This document shows positions 9,809-18,161 of a stretch of 64,000 nt of DNA, piece after piece. Every line of letters begins with the position of its first letter. Positions within the stretch are counted from its first letter, which is position 1. Source of the stretch: Methanomicrobium sp. W14 (GTDB taxonomy: Archaea > Halobacteriota > Methanomicrobia > Methanomicrobiales > Methanomicrobiaceae); NCBI RefSeq assembly GCF_017875315.1, contig NZ_JAGGMM010000001.1, positions 434,001-498,000 on the forward strand, in the 5' to 3' direction. The notes beneath the pieces are model-generated. The model did not search any database. It was given only the letters and a program-made list of their open reading frames with translations, and had not been told where the DNA came from. The position numbers and the translations under genes were made by a program.

Positions 9809-10363
9809 TCAGGCGATTTCTAAAAAATTACGGACTACCTGTTCATTTCTTACTTCGGGGTGAAAGACAATACCATAAACAGGTTTTTGACTGTGTGAAG
9901 CCACCTGGACCCCTGAGCCGGATTCTGCAATTGTATCAAAGCATTCAGGCATTTCAACGGAATTAAGGTGAAGTTCATACGCTTCAAATTCATCCATGCC
10001 TTTTAGAATCGGGTTGTCGCGTATTTTTTTCACCGTTGTCATCCCAATTTTTTTGTCCGGAATTATTTTTCCGCCGAAAATCTTTGCAATTATCTGGATT
10101 CCGGCACATATCCCAAGGACAGGAACTGTGGTTTCCTTTATGAATTCAAAGAGAGAAGCGGATTTGAGGAATTCGTTATCCATAAGCGTGGTCCCGCACA
10201 GGATAACTGCGTCAAAGTCTGTGATTTCAGAATAATCTATCTTGGTGTAATGGACAACCCTGTACTCCTTTCCGAAAGTCTTTACTATTCTCTCCATTGG
10301 TTTTATGAACTCGTAGTATGAAAGTGAGCCGGGTTTGTAGCAGAGGTCGCAGAGAAGTATCAT
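9809..10363 (-). CDS. Class I glutamine amidotransferase
   Basis: A 184-residue stand-alone amidotransferase of the GuaA-N/TrpG superfamily. The nucleophile elbow is GICAG (Cys near residue 106) and the catalytic His-x-Glu is in FHPEV near residue 168. It hydrolyses glutamine and passes ammonia to a partner. Its ATG overlaps the stop of the upstream diphthine-ammonia ligase gene (ATGA), which suggests that the two act together. It differs from typical archaeal GuaA subunit A, so GMP synthesis is less likely but not excluded. Confidence 0.85.
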   Translation of the reverse strand: MILLCDLCYKPGSLSYYEFIKPMERIVKTFGKEYRVVHYTKIDYSEITDFDAVILCGTTLMDNEFLKSASLFEFIKETTVPVLGICAGIQIIAKIFGGKIIPDKKIGMTTVKKIRDNPILKGMDEFEAYELHLNSVEMPECFDTIAESGSGVQVASHSQKPVYGIVFHPEVRNEQVVRNFLEIA

Positions 10364-11040
10364 TTATTCTCCAGGTGAGCTTTTTTAATCGAAAAAGTGC
10401 CGTTGTAGTTTTTGTATGACACTTCGTATTCGTCAATTACAATCCTTTTTTTAAAGAAAGGAGCGTCACAGACGAAGGTCTCGTATTCGCCGCCCTCCCC
10501 CGTGAGTGTAATTATGTATTTTTCCGAGAATTTGTGCAGTTTCAAAAGAGCTTCTCTGTCAATTTTTTTTCCAAGCCACGATTCGTCGAAGGGAGCGGAA
10601 AACACGCCGGATATTATCACTTCAAACCCTGATTTCAGGATGCTGTCCATGTAACCGGCCTGGTCAGCGTACCACAGGGGGTTAAAGCACCACAGGTTAT
10701 TTTCAAGGCAGATCTTCTGAATCCTTGATGCCTGGTACACGGACATAACAGCGCCTGTAACTATTCCTTCAATCCCGTATTTCTTTTTGGCAAGACAGAC
10801 TGCCGCGTCCAGGTCTTTTAGTTCGATCTCCTTTTCACCTTTTGTTTCGTATTCCAGAAGCGGGATTTCACATGCCTTCGACTGGAGTGAAGCTAGGTTT
10901 ATGTTTGGCGTATGAAACATATAGCTCTCCATGTTTTTCGAAAGCAGCGATATCAGGCATACGACCTCCTCTTTTTTCATTGCCATGCAGCAGGAATACG
11001 CCGAATCCTTGCCGCCTGAAAACAGGACTCCGAGTTTCAT
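10360..11040 (-). CDS. dph6: Diphthine-ammonia ligase (DUF71, Dph6)
   Basis: N-type ATP pyrophosphatase of 226 residues with the PP-loop VLFSGGKDSAYS at residues 5-16 and the family motif GEGGEYETFVCDAP near residue 182. Dph6 catalyses the last step of diphthamide formation on elongation factor 2, adding ammonia to diphthine with ATP. The downstream gene, overlapping by 4 nt, is a class I glutamine amidotransferase that could supply the ammonia; this partnership is an inference from coupling. The start ATG gives the normal N-terminus MKLGVLFSGGKDS. Confidence 0.88.
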   Translation of the reverse strand: MKLGVLFSGGKDSAYSCCMAMKKEEVVCLISLLSKNMESYMFHTPNINLASLQSKACEIPLLEYETKGEKEIELKDLDAAVCLAKKKYGIEGIVTGAVMSVYQASRIQKICLENNLWCFNPLWYADQAGYMDSILKSGFEVIISGVFSAPFDESWLGKKIDREALLKLHKFSEKYIITLTGEGGEYETFVCDAPFFKKRIVIDEYEVSYKNYNGTFSIKKAHLENK

Positions 11041-11085
11041 GATAGTTTATAAATTTTTTTTATGTGTTCCAAAGGTTTGGGGCAG

Positions 11086-12765
11086 TCAGGACATAAGCAC
11101 GTCTTTTCTTTTCCTGAGGGTTTTTACGTCCTTTTCAACCCCTATTTTTTCTCCGGTGCGTGGGTCGTACCCGAGGTAATACATCGCGGCAGACCGTGTC
11201 ATGGGAGTAGGGGTGAATATCTGGAACTGCTTTCCTGAAAGTCTGTTTTTTCTCAGTAGGTCTCTTGTCTGCTTCAGCTCTTTTTCACCTTCTCCCGGGT
11301 GTCCTGTAATAATGTAAGGGATGATATATTTTTTAATACCCTCTTCTTTTTTAATTCTCTCAAATTTTTTTATGAAGGATTCAAAAACCTTTGTGTCAGG
11401 TTTGTTCATATAATGAAGAACCGGATCAGACCCTGATTCAGGAGCTATTTTCATCTGGCCGGATATATAATGCCTTAAAATCTCTCTTAGAAAATTATCG
11501 TCCATTATGCATGAATCAAATCTTAGGCCTGAGTTAATCTGAATATTCTTTACATTGTCAATTTTTTTGGCCTCTGATAACAGGTCAAGGTATTCCCTGT
11601 TTCCGGGAATGAAATTCCTGCATCCTTTCGGGCCCTTCAGGCAGTCATTGGTTTCGCATCCTCCGATTCTGCAGCCAGATGCATACATGTTCGCTGTAGG
11701 GCCGCCGATATCGGTAATTGTTCCTGGAAAGTCTTTTTTTGACGCTATAACCCTTATCTCGTTTAATATGGACTGTTTGCTTCTTGAGACGACTTTTTTT
11801 CCCTGGTGGTTTGCGATTGCGCAGAACGAGCAGTCCCCATAGCATCCCCTGTGGGATGTCACGGATGTTTTTATCATGTCAAATGCAGGGACATTTTTAA
11901 AATCGGGGTGGATTTTTCTCTCGAAATCCGTATCATAAATATAGTCCAGCTGGTCCTGTGTAATCTCCATTCCCGGGTACTGGACAAGGTACCTTGAGTC
12001 CTGCTTCTGGACGACCGTTTTTTTGTTGTCGTTGTCCTCAAACAGGATGTGGGCCCGTGCAAAAGATTCCCTGTCCTCCGAGACTTCTTTAAATGATGGG
12101 AGAAGGACATAACCCTTAAGGTCCGATATATCTTTTCTGATAACAGCAGTGCTTTCCGTTTTTATGTTCTCCGGTGATTCTCCTCTTTCAAGTGCCCGGA
12201 CTACATTTAAAAGCGGATATTCCCCCATTCCGTATATGAGAATGTCCGCCTTTGCGTCGAAAAGGATGCTCCTTTTGATTTTGTCTGACCAGAAGTCGTA
12301 ATGGGCGATTCTTCTCAGAGATGCTTCTATTCCGCCGATTATAACCGGTTTGTCTTTGCAGGCCGCTTTTATCTGGCTGCAGTAAACGTTTATGCACCTG
12401 TCAGGTCTTATCCTGTATTTTTTCTTATCGCCTATGCTGGAAAAATACGGATTTTTGTTTTCGCAGAAGAGGTCTTCTTTTCTTGGAATTCTGGCCGAAG
12501 TATAGTTGAGGACCATCGAGTCCATCTGGCCGCCGGAGACTGCGAATGCGATTTTTGGTATTCCGAGTTTCATAAAACTTTTAGGGTCTTTCCATTTCGG
12601 TTGCGAGATAATCCCTGTTTTGTACCCGTTTTTCTCAAGAAATCTTCCCAGAATTGACATTGCAAATGACGGGTGGTCTGCATATGCATCAGGAGTTACT
12701 ATTATGACATCGCAGCAGTCCCAGCCCCTTTTGTTGAGATCCTCTTTTGTCGTCGGCAGAAACAT
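11086..12765 (-). CDS. YgiQ-family radical SAM protein
   Basis: A 559-residue radical SAM protein of the UPF0313/YgiQ family, whose biochemical role is not settled. The N-terminal half has a B12-binding-like region; the radical SAM cluster motif is HRGCYGDCSFCAI (CxxxCxxC) near residue 311. A Cys-rich insert follows (ASGCRIGGCETNDC). Length is close to the family norm. The gene has a palindromic element 41-60 nt upstream of its ATG, and lies 45 nt upstream of dph6 on the same strand, so it may share that transcript. Confidence 0.88.
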   Translation of the reverse strand: MFLPTTKEDLNKRGWDCCDVIIVTPDAYADHPSFAMSILGRFLEKNGYKTGIISQPKWKDPKSFMKLGIPKIAFAVSGGQMDSMVLNYTSARIPRKEDLFCENKNPYFSSIGDKKKYRIRPDRCINVYCSQIKAACKDKPVIIGGIEASLRRIAHYDFWSDKIKRSILFDAKADILIYGMGEYPLLNVVRALERGESPENIKTESTAVIRKDISDLKGYVLLPSFKEVSEDRESFARAHILFEDNDNKKTVVQKQDSRYLVQYPGMEITQDQLDYIYDTDFERKIHPDFKNVPAFDMIKTSVTSHRGCYGDCSFCAIANHQGKKVVSRSKQSILNEIRVIASKKDFPGTITDIGGPTANMYASGCRIGGCETNDCLKGPKGCRNFIPGNREYLDLLSEAKKIDNVKNIQINSGLRFDSCIMDDNFLREILRHYISGQMKIAPESGSDPVLHYMNKPDTKVFESFIKKFERIKKEEGIKKYIIPYIITGHPGEGEKELKQTRDLLRKNRLSGKQFQIFTPTPMTRSAAMYYLGYDPRTGEKIGVEKDVKTLRKRKDVLMS

Positions 12766-12805
12766 AAAAAAACAGTTGTTAACGGTTTGTTTATTCTATA
12801 TTATG

Positions 12806-12825
12806 ACCTTAAAGGTATTAATACC
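12806..12825 (-). promoter_or_regulatory. Overlapping palindromes upstream of ygiQ
   Basis: ACCTT-A-AAGGT (12806-12816) overlaps the perfect 12-bp palindrome GGTATTAATACC (12814-12825). They lie 41-60 nt upstream of the radical SAM start codon. GGTA-N4-TACC resembles the Methanosarcina NrpR half-sites but has the wrong spacing. It is a candidate operator with no identified regulator. Confidence 0.35.
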
Positions 12826-12842
12826 TGTGAAAAAAGAGGAGT

Positions 12843-14459
12843 TTATTCAAGAAGAATGTCCAGGGCTTCGTTTTTGTATGAATCCATGACATACGGGATG
12901 CCCGAGACTTCTGAGGCGTCTTTTGTAAGGGCCATCAGGTCGTCTCTTGATATTGACGAGAGGCTGAAGTTTCTGCTCCCTGCCATAATCTGCTGCATTC
13001 CGGTCCTGAAGCGCTGGGTATATGTGTAAATGGCTATTGCCCCGAGAGGAATATCCTTTATTCCTTCGCCGTATTTTTCCTTCAGCTCTTCGTATGAAAC
13101 AAATATCTCTTCAACGGATTTTCCGTATTTGGAAACAGTTTTCGGAAGGTTGTCCGAGTCCAGCCATTTCTGAATGTTCTTTCCTACCATGCCTGGTATC
13201 ATCAGTGCACGGCCCATGCATACAGCTTTGAAGTACGGTGCACCCATGCAAAGCGCCTTGAATGCGTTTGCCTCATCCGCAAATCCGCCGGCTATAGCAA
13301 GGTCAGGGACACGCATTCCTTTGTTTTCAAGTTTTCCTGCAAAATCGTATGCAAGGGACTGAAGATAGAATGTCGGTATACCCCATTCGTTCATCATAGG
13401 CCACGGGCTCATGCCTGTCCCTCCCGGAGCACCGTCAATAGTCAGAAGGTCTATTTTTGCTTCGGAAGAGTATCTCATCGCCATGGCAAGTTCTTTCATG
13501 GAATATGCCCCCGTTTTCAGGGTGATGCGTTTGAATCCTATGTCACGCAGGCGGTCCACCTCTTCGAGGAATCCTTCTTTTGTAACAAACCCCAGGCGTG
13601 AATGGCGTTCAAATTCTTTGATTGCACCGTTTTTGTATGCTTCCTGAACGTCATGTCTTGTAGGGTCAGGAAGTACTATATAGCCTCTTTTTTTAAGTTC
13701 AAGTGCACGGTCCAGGTTTTTAACTTTTATCTCACCGCCTATGCACTTTGCTCCCTGGCCCCATTTGAGTTCCAAAGTCTCGAGGTTGTGCTTTTCTGAT
13801 ACGTATTCCGCAGTTCCAAGCCTTGTATCTTCAACATTCATCTGGACGAGGATCTCACCGTAACCGTCGTGAAATTTTTTATAGGTATTTATTCTTCTGT
13901 CCATCTCGGGAGATTCTATAACTTTTCCTTTACTGTCAAGTTTAAGGTCCGGGTCAACGCCGCATACATTTTCACCGCATACAAGAGTAATACCTGATAT
14001 TGCTGCTCCTACAGCAAAGTGCTCCCAGTTTGCTCTTGCAATTTCAGTTGAACCAAGTGCTCCCGTAAATATAGGAACTTTCATAGGGACTTTAATATCC
14101 CACCCGTATTCTGTCGTTGTATCAACGTCGTCAAATACTGCTGTATCAGGATTTCCTGAAATACCTTTCATCAGACCTTTTGCACCAACGGCGTACCCGT
14201 GTATATTGAGGTGCGAGTAGTCGACAGGGTAATCTTTATCTGCACCGGCCGTAATTTCTCCGAAAGGTCCGGGGTATAATACCTCCCTTCCCCTGAAAGA
14301 GGACAGCCAGATATCACAGTTTCCTTTGCATCCGTCGACACATCTTGAACACATTCCGGACATTGGAACAACGTCCTTTGAGCGGGTCTGGGTATGAACA
14401 GCCTCATCCGAATTTGGAGTCCTTAAATTAACCAATAGTTTTCCTCCTTTTGAATTCAT
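12843..14459 (-). CDS. FMN-binding glutamate synthase family protein
   Basis: A 538-residue protein with the GltB synthase domain (COG0069). It has an N-terminal Cys cluster CSRCVDGCKGNC (residues 37-48), then the FMN barrel with LKTGAY, TIDGAPGGTGMSPWP and IAGGFADEANAFKALCMGA. It is a stand-alone paralogue of the FMN subunit at the left edge, with no amidotransferase or ferredoxin-domain gene beside it. Family members are often annotated as glutamate synthases, but without partners the reaction is uncertain. The ATG is preceded by an AAAGGAGG ribosome site. Confidence 0.82.
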   Translation of the reverse strand: MNSKGGKLLVNLRTPNSDEAVHTQTRSKDVVPMSGMCSRCVDGCKGNCDIWLSSFRGREVLYPGPFGEITAGADKDYPVDYSHLNIHGYAVGAKGLMKGISGNPDTAVFDDVDTTTEYGWDIKVPMKVPIFTGALGSTEIARANWEHFAVGAAISGITLVCGENVCGVDPDLKLDSKGKVIESPEMDRRINTYKKFHDGYGEILVQMNVEDTRLGTAEYVSEKHNLETLELKWGQGAKCIGGEIKVKNLDRALELKKRGYIVLPDPTRHDVQEAYKNGAIKEFERHSRLGFVTKEGFLEEVDRLRDIGFKRITLKTGAYSMKELAMAMRYSSEAKIDLLTIDGAPGGTGMSPWPMMNEWGIPTFYLQSLAYDFAGKLENKGMRVPDLAIAGGFADEANAFKALCMGAPYFKAVCMGRALMIPGMVGKNIQKWLDSDNLPKTVSKYGKSVEEIFVSYEELKEKYGEGIKDIPLGAIAIYTYTQRFRTGMQQIMAGSRNFSLSSISRDDLMALTKDASEVSGIPYVMDSYKNEALDILLE

Positions 14460-14838
14460 GCAGCATGACTGCAGAATAAAATCTATAACTGATAATTCTG
14501 CTGACGCAGGATTTCACCTAAAAAGCTTAAATCGTCAGGTAGTATGAATTATCGTTGCATTTTTCAATGCTTACATTCAACTTCTTTCTTAAATGGTATA
14601 ATCTTTGCTATATACACTATAGAATCTATGTAAAATCAATAATGAACTGATCTTCAAAGAGTTTACATGCCGGGTTGGATCTTTTTTATCGCTTTTTATT
14701 AAAAAAGGGAAAAAATTTATTTTTTTGGGTTATTCCGTTAATATTTCATAAAAAAGCAGTTTTCAGTTAAAAAATAATTTAATATATTGCGAATGGTCAG
14801 AATCTCTTAATGTCTGTTTATGATGCAGGAAATTTTTT
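14460..14838. other. Intergenic region, AT-rich
   Basis: Between the leftward FMN protein start and the leftward npdG end. A TATA-like stretch near 14605-14625 could be the promoter of the FMN glutamate synthase-like gene. A weak GCATT-TTTC-AATGC dyad lies at 14553-14566. I see no gene or RNA in the rest. Confidence 0.4.
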
Positions 14839-15489
14839 TCAGATGAATTTTACTCCTACATCCTTCATGTCATTGTATTTTGCAATATTGAATATAAGCG
14901 GTGTAATACTTTCTACAACAGATGACATTGCAAGTGGCCCGGCATCAATTGCCTTTAACTTTGAAACTTCATTTACAAGATTCATTACCTGTTTTTTTGC
15001 ATCTTCGTCGTCGCTGCACACGGCGACCGAATAGTTTAATTCCTCGTCAATGTGCTTCCATTTATTTGCTGATATGTTGTTGAATGCCGAAACAACCTTC
15101 GCACTTTTTGGGAGAAGACTTTTTACTGCAAGTGCTGCTGACCCTTCCTTTGGAGGGTCATAGTAGAAGTAATCACCTTTCCCTATCGGATTTATTGGAC
15201 TTATTACAATTTTGTCCTCAAACCCTTTTAGGGGCTCAAGAGTTGCTTTAAGGTACTTATAATTTACAGAAAGCACTACAATATCGCCTTCATCCACAGC
15301 CTCCTGGTTTGTAGCCCCTGTGCATTTGGATTTGATTCCTTTTTCATTCAGAGCATTTATTATGCATTCCCCGGCCTCCGATGCTTTATCCTTTTCCCTT
15401 GATCCAAGGATAATTTCATGATTATGTGAGAGACGACATGCAAGCCCCTGCCCGATGTGGCCCGTACCACCAACTATGCCTATTTTCAT
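14839..15489 (-). CDS. npdG: F420H2:NADP oxidoreductase
   Basis: A 216-residue cytoplasmic enzyme that moves hydride between coenzyme F420 and NADP, supplying NADPH for biosynthesis in methanogens. The N-terminus is the nucleotide-binding fold MKIGIVGGTGHIGQGLA, followed by GSREKDKA, typical of NADP selectivity. The family motif AFNNISA lies near residue 139. I chose the ATG directly before this Rossmann motif; the frame is open 63 nt further upstream, but that extension is not typical. The mrp gene upstream on the same strand ends 167 nt away behind a hairpin terminator. Confidence 0.93.
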   Translation of the reverse strand: MKIGIVGGTGHIGQGLACRLSHNHEIILGSREKDKASEAGECIINALNEKGIKSKCTGATNQEAVDEGDIVVLSVNYKYLKATLEPLKGFEDKIVISPINPIGKGDYFYYDPPKEGSAALAVKSLLPKSAKVVSAFNNISANKWKHIDEELNYSVAVCSDDEDAKKQVMNLVNEVSKLKAIDAGPLAMSSVVESITPLIFNIAKYNDMKDVGVKFI

Positions 15490-15638
15490 CTTATTTACCT
15501 TTGAATTGTGTGTAAAATTAACTTCCATTAACGATAAAAATCTCTTTTCCAAAAGAGTGTATCAGTAATTATTAATCACTTGTTTTTATTAATGATTGAC
15601 TGTGTATGCAGTTATTGTATTCCGTAAAAAAGATTTGT

Positions 15639-15663
15639 CAATTAATCCTAGTCGGATTAATTG
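15639..15663 (-). terminator. Hairpin terminator after mrp
   Basis: A perfect 10-bp inverted repeat, CAATTAATCC-TAGTC-GGATTAATTG, overlaps the last codons of the leftward mrp gene. On the minus strand it is followed within a few bases by a run of six T residues. It looks like a transcription terminator separating mrp from npdG. Confidence 0.6.
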
Positions 15664-16559
15664 TCTTCTTCCTTTATTTCTTCCAGTATGTTTTCCATTA
15701 CTTTTTCGACGTGCTCCCATGTAGCCTTGTTCTGTTCTGTACCGTCGTGGCGGACGATAAAAGGCCTTCCTTCGTCGCCTGACTTTCTAAGGTCAGGGTC
15801 CATGGGTATGGCGCCGAGGAAGGGAACTTTAAGTTCTTTTGCGGCTTTCTTTCCCCCGCCTGCACCGAAGAGGTCTATCTTTTCACCACAGTGCGGGCAC
15901 ACGTAGCCGCTCATGTTTTCTATGATGCCCAGAACTTTAATACCCAGTTTTTCTACGAACATAACCGACTTTGATGAGTCAAGGATTGCAACTTCCTGTG
16001 GTGTTGTCACAATAACTGCTCCTGCGATATTTGGAGCAAGCTGTGCAACAGAAAGTGCTTCGTCTCCTGTTCCCGGAGGGAGGTCAACTACCAGAAAGTC
16101 TAAAGACCCCCAGTTTACATCTTCAAGAAACTGCCTGATTGCGGTATTCTTCATGGCGCCTCTCCATATGACAGGGCTTGTTTTGTCAGGCAGAAGAAAA
16201 GCCATTGAAACGACACTGAGGTTTCCCGTAACCATTACAGGCTCAATGTGCTTTCCGTCCATTGATGAAAGTTTTTCATCTTCAATGCCAAGCATTTTTG
16301 GAATATTGGGGCCGTGGATATCAACATCTGCAATACCGGTTTTATAGCCTTTGTTTGCAAGTGACATTGCAAGATTTGTCGCAACTGTGCTCTTGCCCAC
16401 ACCGCCTTTGCCGCTTAAAACCAGTATTACGTGCTTTACGTCCATGTCAATCTTTGGCGGAAGACCTGAGTTTGCTTTTTTAGGGTCATTGCAGGATGCC
16501 GCAGATGCACATCCGCTGCAGTTTCCGTCGCATTCAGAACCCTGTTTATTTTCAACCAT
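15657..16559 (-). CDS. Mrp/NBP35-type Fe-S cluster carrier ATPase
   Basis: A 300-residue P-loop ATPase of the Mrp/ApbC family that carries [4Fe-4S] clusters to target proteins. The N-terminus has the Cys motif CDGNCSGCASAASC (residues 10-23). The deviant Walker A is GKGGVGKST at residues 50-58, and the bridging CxxC is in GYVCPHCGE near residue 216. Switch motif DLPPGTGDE is present. In methanogens, many methanogenesis and nitrogenase enzymes need such clusters. It is transcribed alone or with the genes to its left, and has a hairpin terminator at its end. Confidence 0.93.
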   Translation of the reverse strand: MVENKQGSECDGNCSGCASAASCNDPKKANSGLPPKIDMDVKHVILVLSGKGGVGKSTVATNLAMSLANKGYKTGIADVDIHGPNIPKMLGIEDEKLSSMDGKHIEPVMVTGNLSVVSMAFLLPDKTSPVIWRGAMKNTAIRQFLEDVNWGSLDFLVVDLPPGTGDEALSVAQLAPNIAGAVIVTTPQEVAILDSSKSVMFVEKLGIKVLGIIENMSGYVCPHCGEKIDLFGAGGGKKAAKELKVPFLGAIPMDPDLRKSGDEGRPFIVRHDGTEQNKATWEHVEKVMENILEEIKEEDN

Positions 16560-16840
16560 TGTAATCTCTCCAATATACGTGGAAATTTAAATTTTGTGTG
16601 TAAATATTCAAAATTATTTAAGATAAATGTATCAATACTGTCATCTGCCTCTGGTTTGGTCATTATGCCTGAGTAAAAGTTTATATTGATAAATGAAGGC
16701 ATTATATGAGAATATTTTCCTGAATATAGATAACTTCTTTGTTTTCTCCATAACTATATATTATATATAAAGCGAAATATTTATTAAAATGACTAATACA
16801 TAGATTATTGCCTGTTAATTCAGAAGCGTGGGTGTAGGTC

Positions 16841-17536
16841 ATGTACTTCAGCAGAATTAAGATGTCGCATAAAGCAAGAAATGACAAACAATTCTGGGAG
16901 CAGACAAAGGACGAATATTCCCTTTGCTGGCTGTTCAAGCAGCTTTTCATGAAAAAAGAGAATTCTGAAACTCGTTTTATATTCCGCCAGGAATTTGGGT
17001 CTTGTTATCCGTCCTTTGTTTCTGTGTCTGAATCAATTCCGGGAGACGAATCAGAAAACTGGCATATATTTTCTGAAGTCTATAACCCTTCTCCTGAATG
17101 CGGGGATATTTATAATTTTTCTCTGCGCCTGTGCCCGGTTATTATGCAGAGAGAATCACATTTTTTAATCCGTTATGATTTTGTCCAGGATGCACTTTGC
17201 AGGAGAAAGAAAAATCTTTTCTCAAAAATTGAATTTTGTGACAGTTCAGATGTAATAAAGGACGCTGTAGCAGAATGGCTTATGAAAAATTCAGACCGGT
17301 GCGGTTTTTTGCCCCTTGAGGGTTCCCTTCGTGCCGACGGTTTTATGCAGCATAAATCGTGTATATCTGACGGCATCAGAATACCTGCATACAATACAGT
17401 TGAAATCTCCGGACTGTTAAAGGTGAATAATACGGAAAAACTAAGAAAAACCCTTTTTGATGGTATTGGAGAGTATCGTAGCCTCGGATGCGGTATGATT
17501 TTTGTAAAAGACCTGACTCCACAGGTTTTAGTCTGA
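16841..17536 (+). CDS. cas6e: Orphan Cas6e-like CRISPR RNA endonuclease
   Basis: A 231-residue RAMP protein resembling Cas6e (type I-E pre-crRNA endonuclease). Matches to the family: N-terminus MYFSRI, FIFRQE near residue 47, FSLRLCPVIM near 92, LLKVNN and the glycine-rich loop GIGEYRSLGCGM at the C-terminus. In Escherichia coli the catalytic His20 sits in YQLHQGLWHLF; here the aligned segment is TKDEYSLCWLF with Glu25 at that position. The catalytic residue therefore seems to be lost, while H10 could be a substitute. No CRISPR array and no cas5, cas7, cas8 or cas3 gene lies in this window. A TATA box (16751-16771 region) and GGTGTAGGTC precede the ATG. It could be a relic, or a repurposed RNA-binding protein. 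Confidence 0.75.
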   Translation: MYFSRIKMSHKARNDKQFWEQTKDEYSLCWLFKQLFMKKENSETRFIFRQEFGSCYPSFVSVSESIPGDESENWHIFSEVYNPSPECGDIYNFSLRLCPVIMQRESHFLIRYDFVQDALCRRKKNLFSKIEFCDSSDVIKDAVAEWLMKNSDRCGFLPLEGSLRADGFMQHKSCISDGIRIPAYNTVEISGLLKVNNTEKLRKTLFDGIGEYRSLGCGMIFVKDLTPQVLV

Positions 17537-17547
17537 TTAAAAGAGCA

Positions 17548-17895
17548 TTAACTTCTGTCTGAAGTTTTAACGACTGTATTTTGGTTTTTCTTTATCTTGG
17601 TTATGCACTGGCACAGATCACAGATTGTAACCGATCCTTCGCCTGTGATTACTCCGTCTGCCCATGCATTGATAATTTCATTCAGTTCATCAGAGATTTG
17701 AATATCCCCAAAACCCCTTTTGCGGCTAATATACTGACATACTGCCGCTCTTGTGATCCCCATCCATTTTGAAACCTTTACCTGTGATATGCCTCTCTCT
17801 GTTACCAGACGAAAGACCAGTTCCGCCCTTACCTGTGGAAGATATACTCTTGCAATCTCGTCACAGGTCATTATATCACATTGGTACGTATTCAT
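17548..17895 (-). CDS. XRE-type HTH regulator (COG2522-like)
   Basis: A 115-residue putative transcription regulator. The helix-turn-helix lies near residues 33-56 (ERGISQVKVSKWMGITRAAV, in which the recognition helix begins near SKWMGI). The C-terminus has CDLCQCI, suggesting a small metal site. It overlaps the upstream HTH gene by 4 nt (ATGA), so the two are co-translated. It converges with the cas6e-like gene, the stops being 11 nt apart. Target unknown. Confidence 0.8.
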   Translation of the reverse strand: MNTYQCDIMTCDEIARVYLPQVRAELVFRLVTERGISQVKVSKWMGITRAAVCQYISRKRGFGDIQISDELNEIINAWADGVITGEGSVTICDLCQCITKIKKNQNTVVKTSDRS

Positions 17896-18161
17896 GTTGT
17901 TGCCATTTCCATGGTATTTTCAGATTTTGGAATTATGTGCTTCTGATATAATACTTGTCTGGCATCCTTGAAATTGAACTTTTCGATTATGAGTTCGCTC
18001 TCTTTAAGGCGCTTTAATGCGTACCTTATGGTTCTTGGTGCTATGTCTGCTTCATTGGTGACATCCTTGAATGTTTTTGGTTTTCCATCTTCGAGAATCT
18101 GGAGAACTACCCTTGCTGATGGGGGAAGCCTCAGCTTGTTAACAGTGTTAACGTCTACCAT
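17892..18161 (-). CDS. Small winged-helix regulator
   Basis: An 89-residue MarR/Lrp-like winged-helix protein: LPPSARVVLQILEDGKPKTF leads into TFKDVTNEADIAPRTIRYALKRL (helix-turn-helix around residues 33-52), then a wing with QVLYQKHI. First gene of a two-gene leftward operon with the XRE-type regulator. Its promoter is visible: minus-strand TATA at about 18181-18200 (rev. comp. of ATCCATATATAAATATTT). Possibly autoregulated. Function unknown. Confidence 0.8.
   Translation of the reverse strand: MVDVNTVNKLRLPPSARVVLQILEDGKPKTFKDVTNEADIAPRTIRYALKRLKESELIIEKFNFKDARQVLYQKHIIPKSENTMEMATT

Noticed and set aside
11074-12765. Several frames of 60-130 codons antisense to the radical SAM gene
   Set aside because: They are shadows of a strong coding sequence, without start signals of their own.
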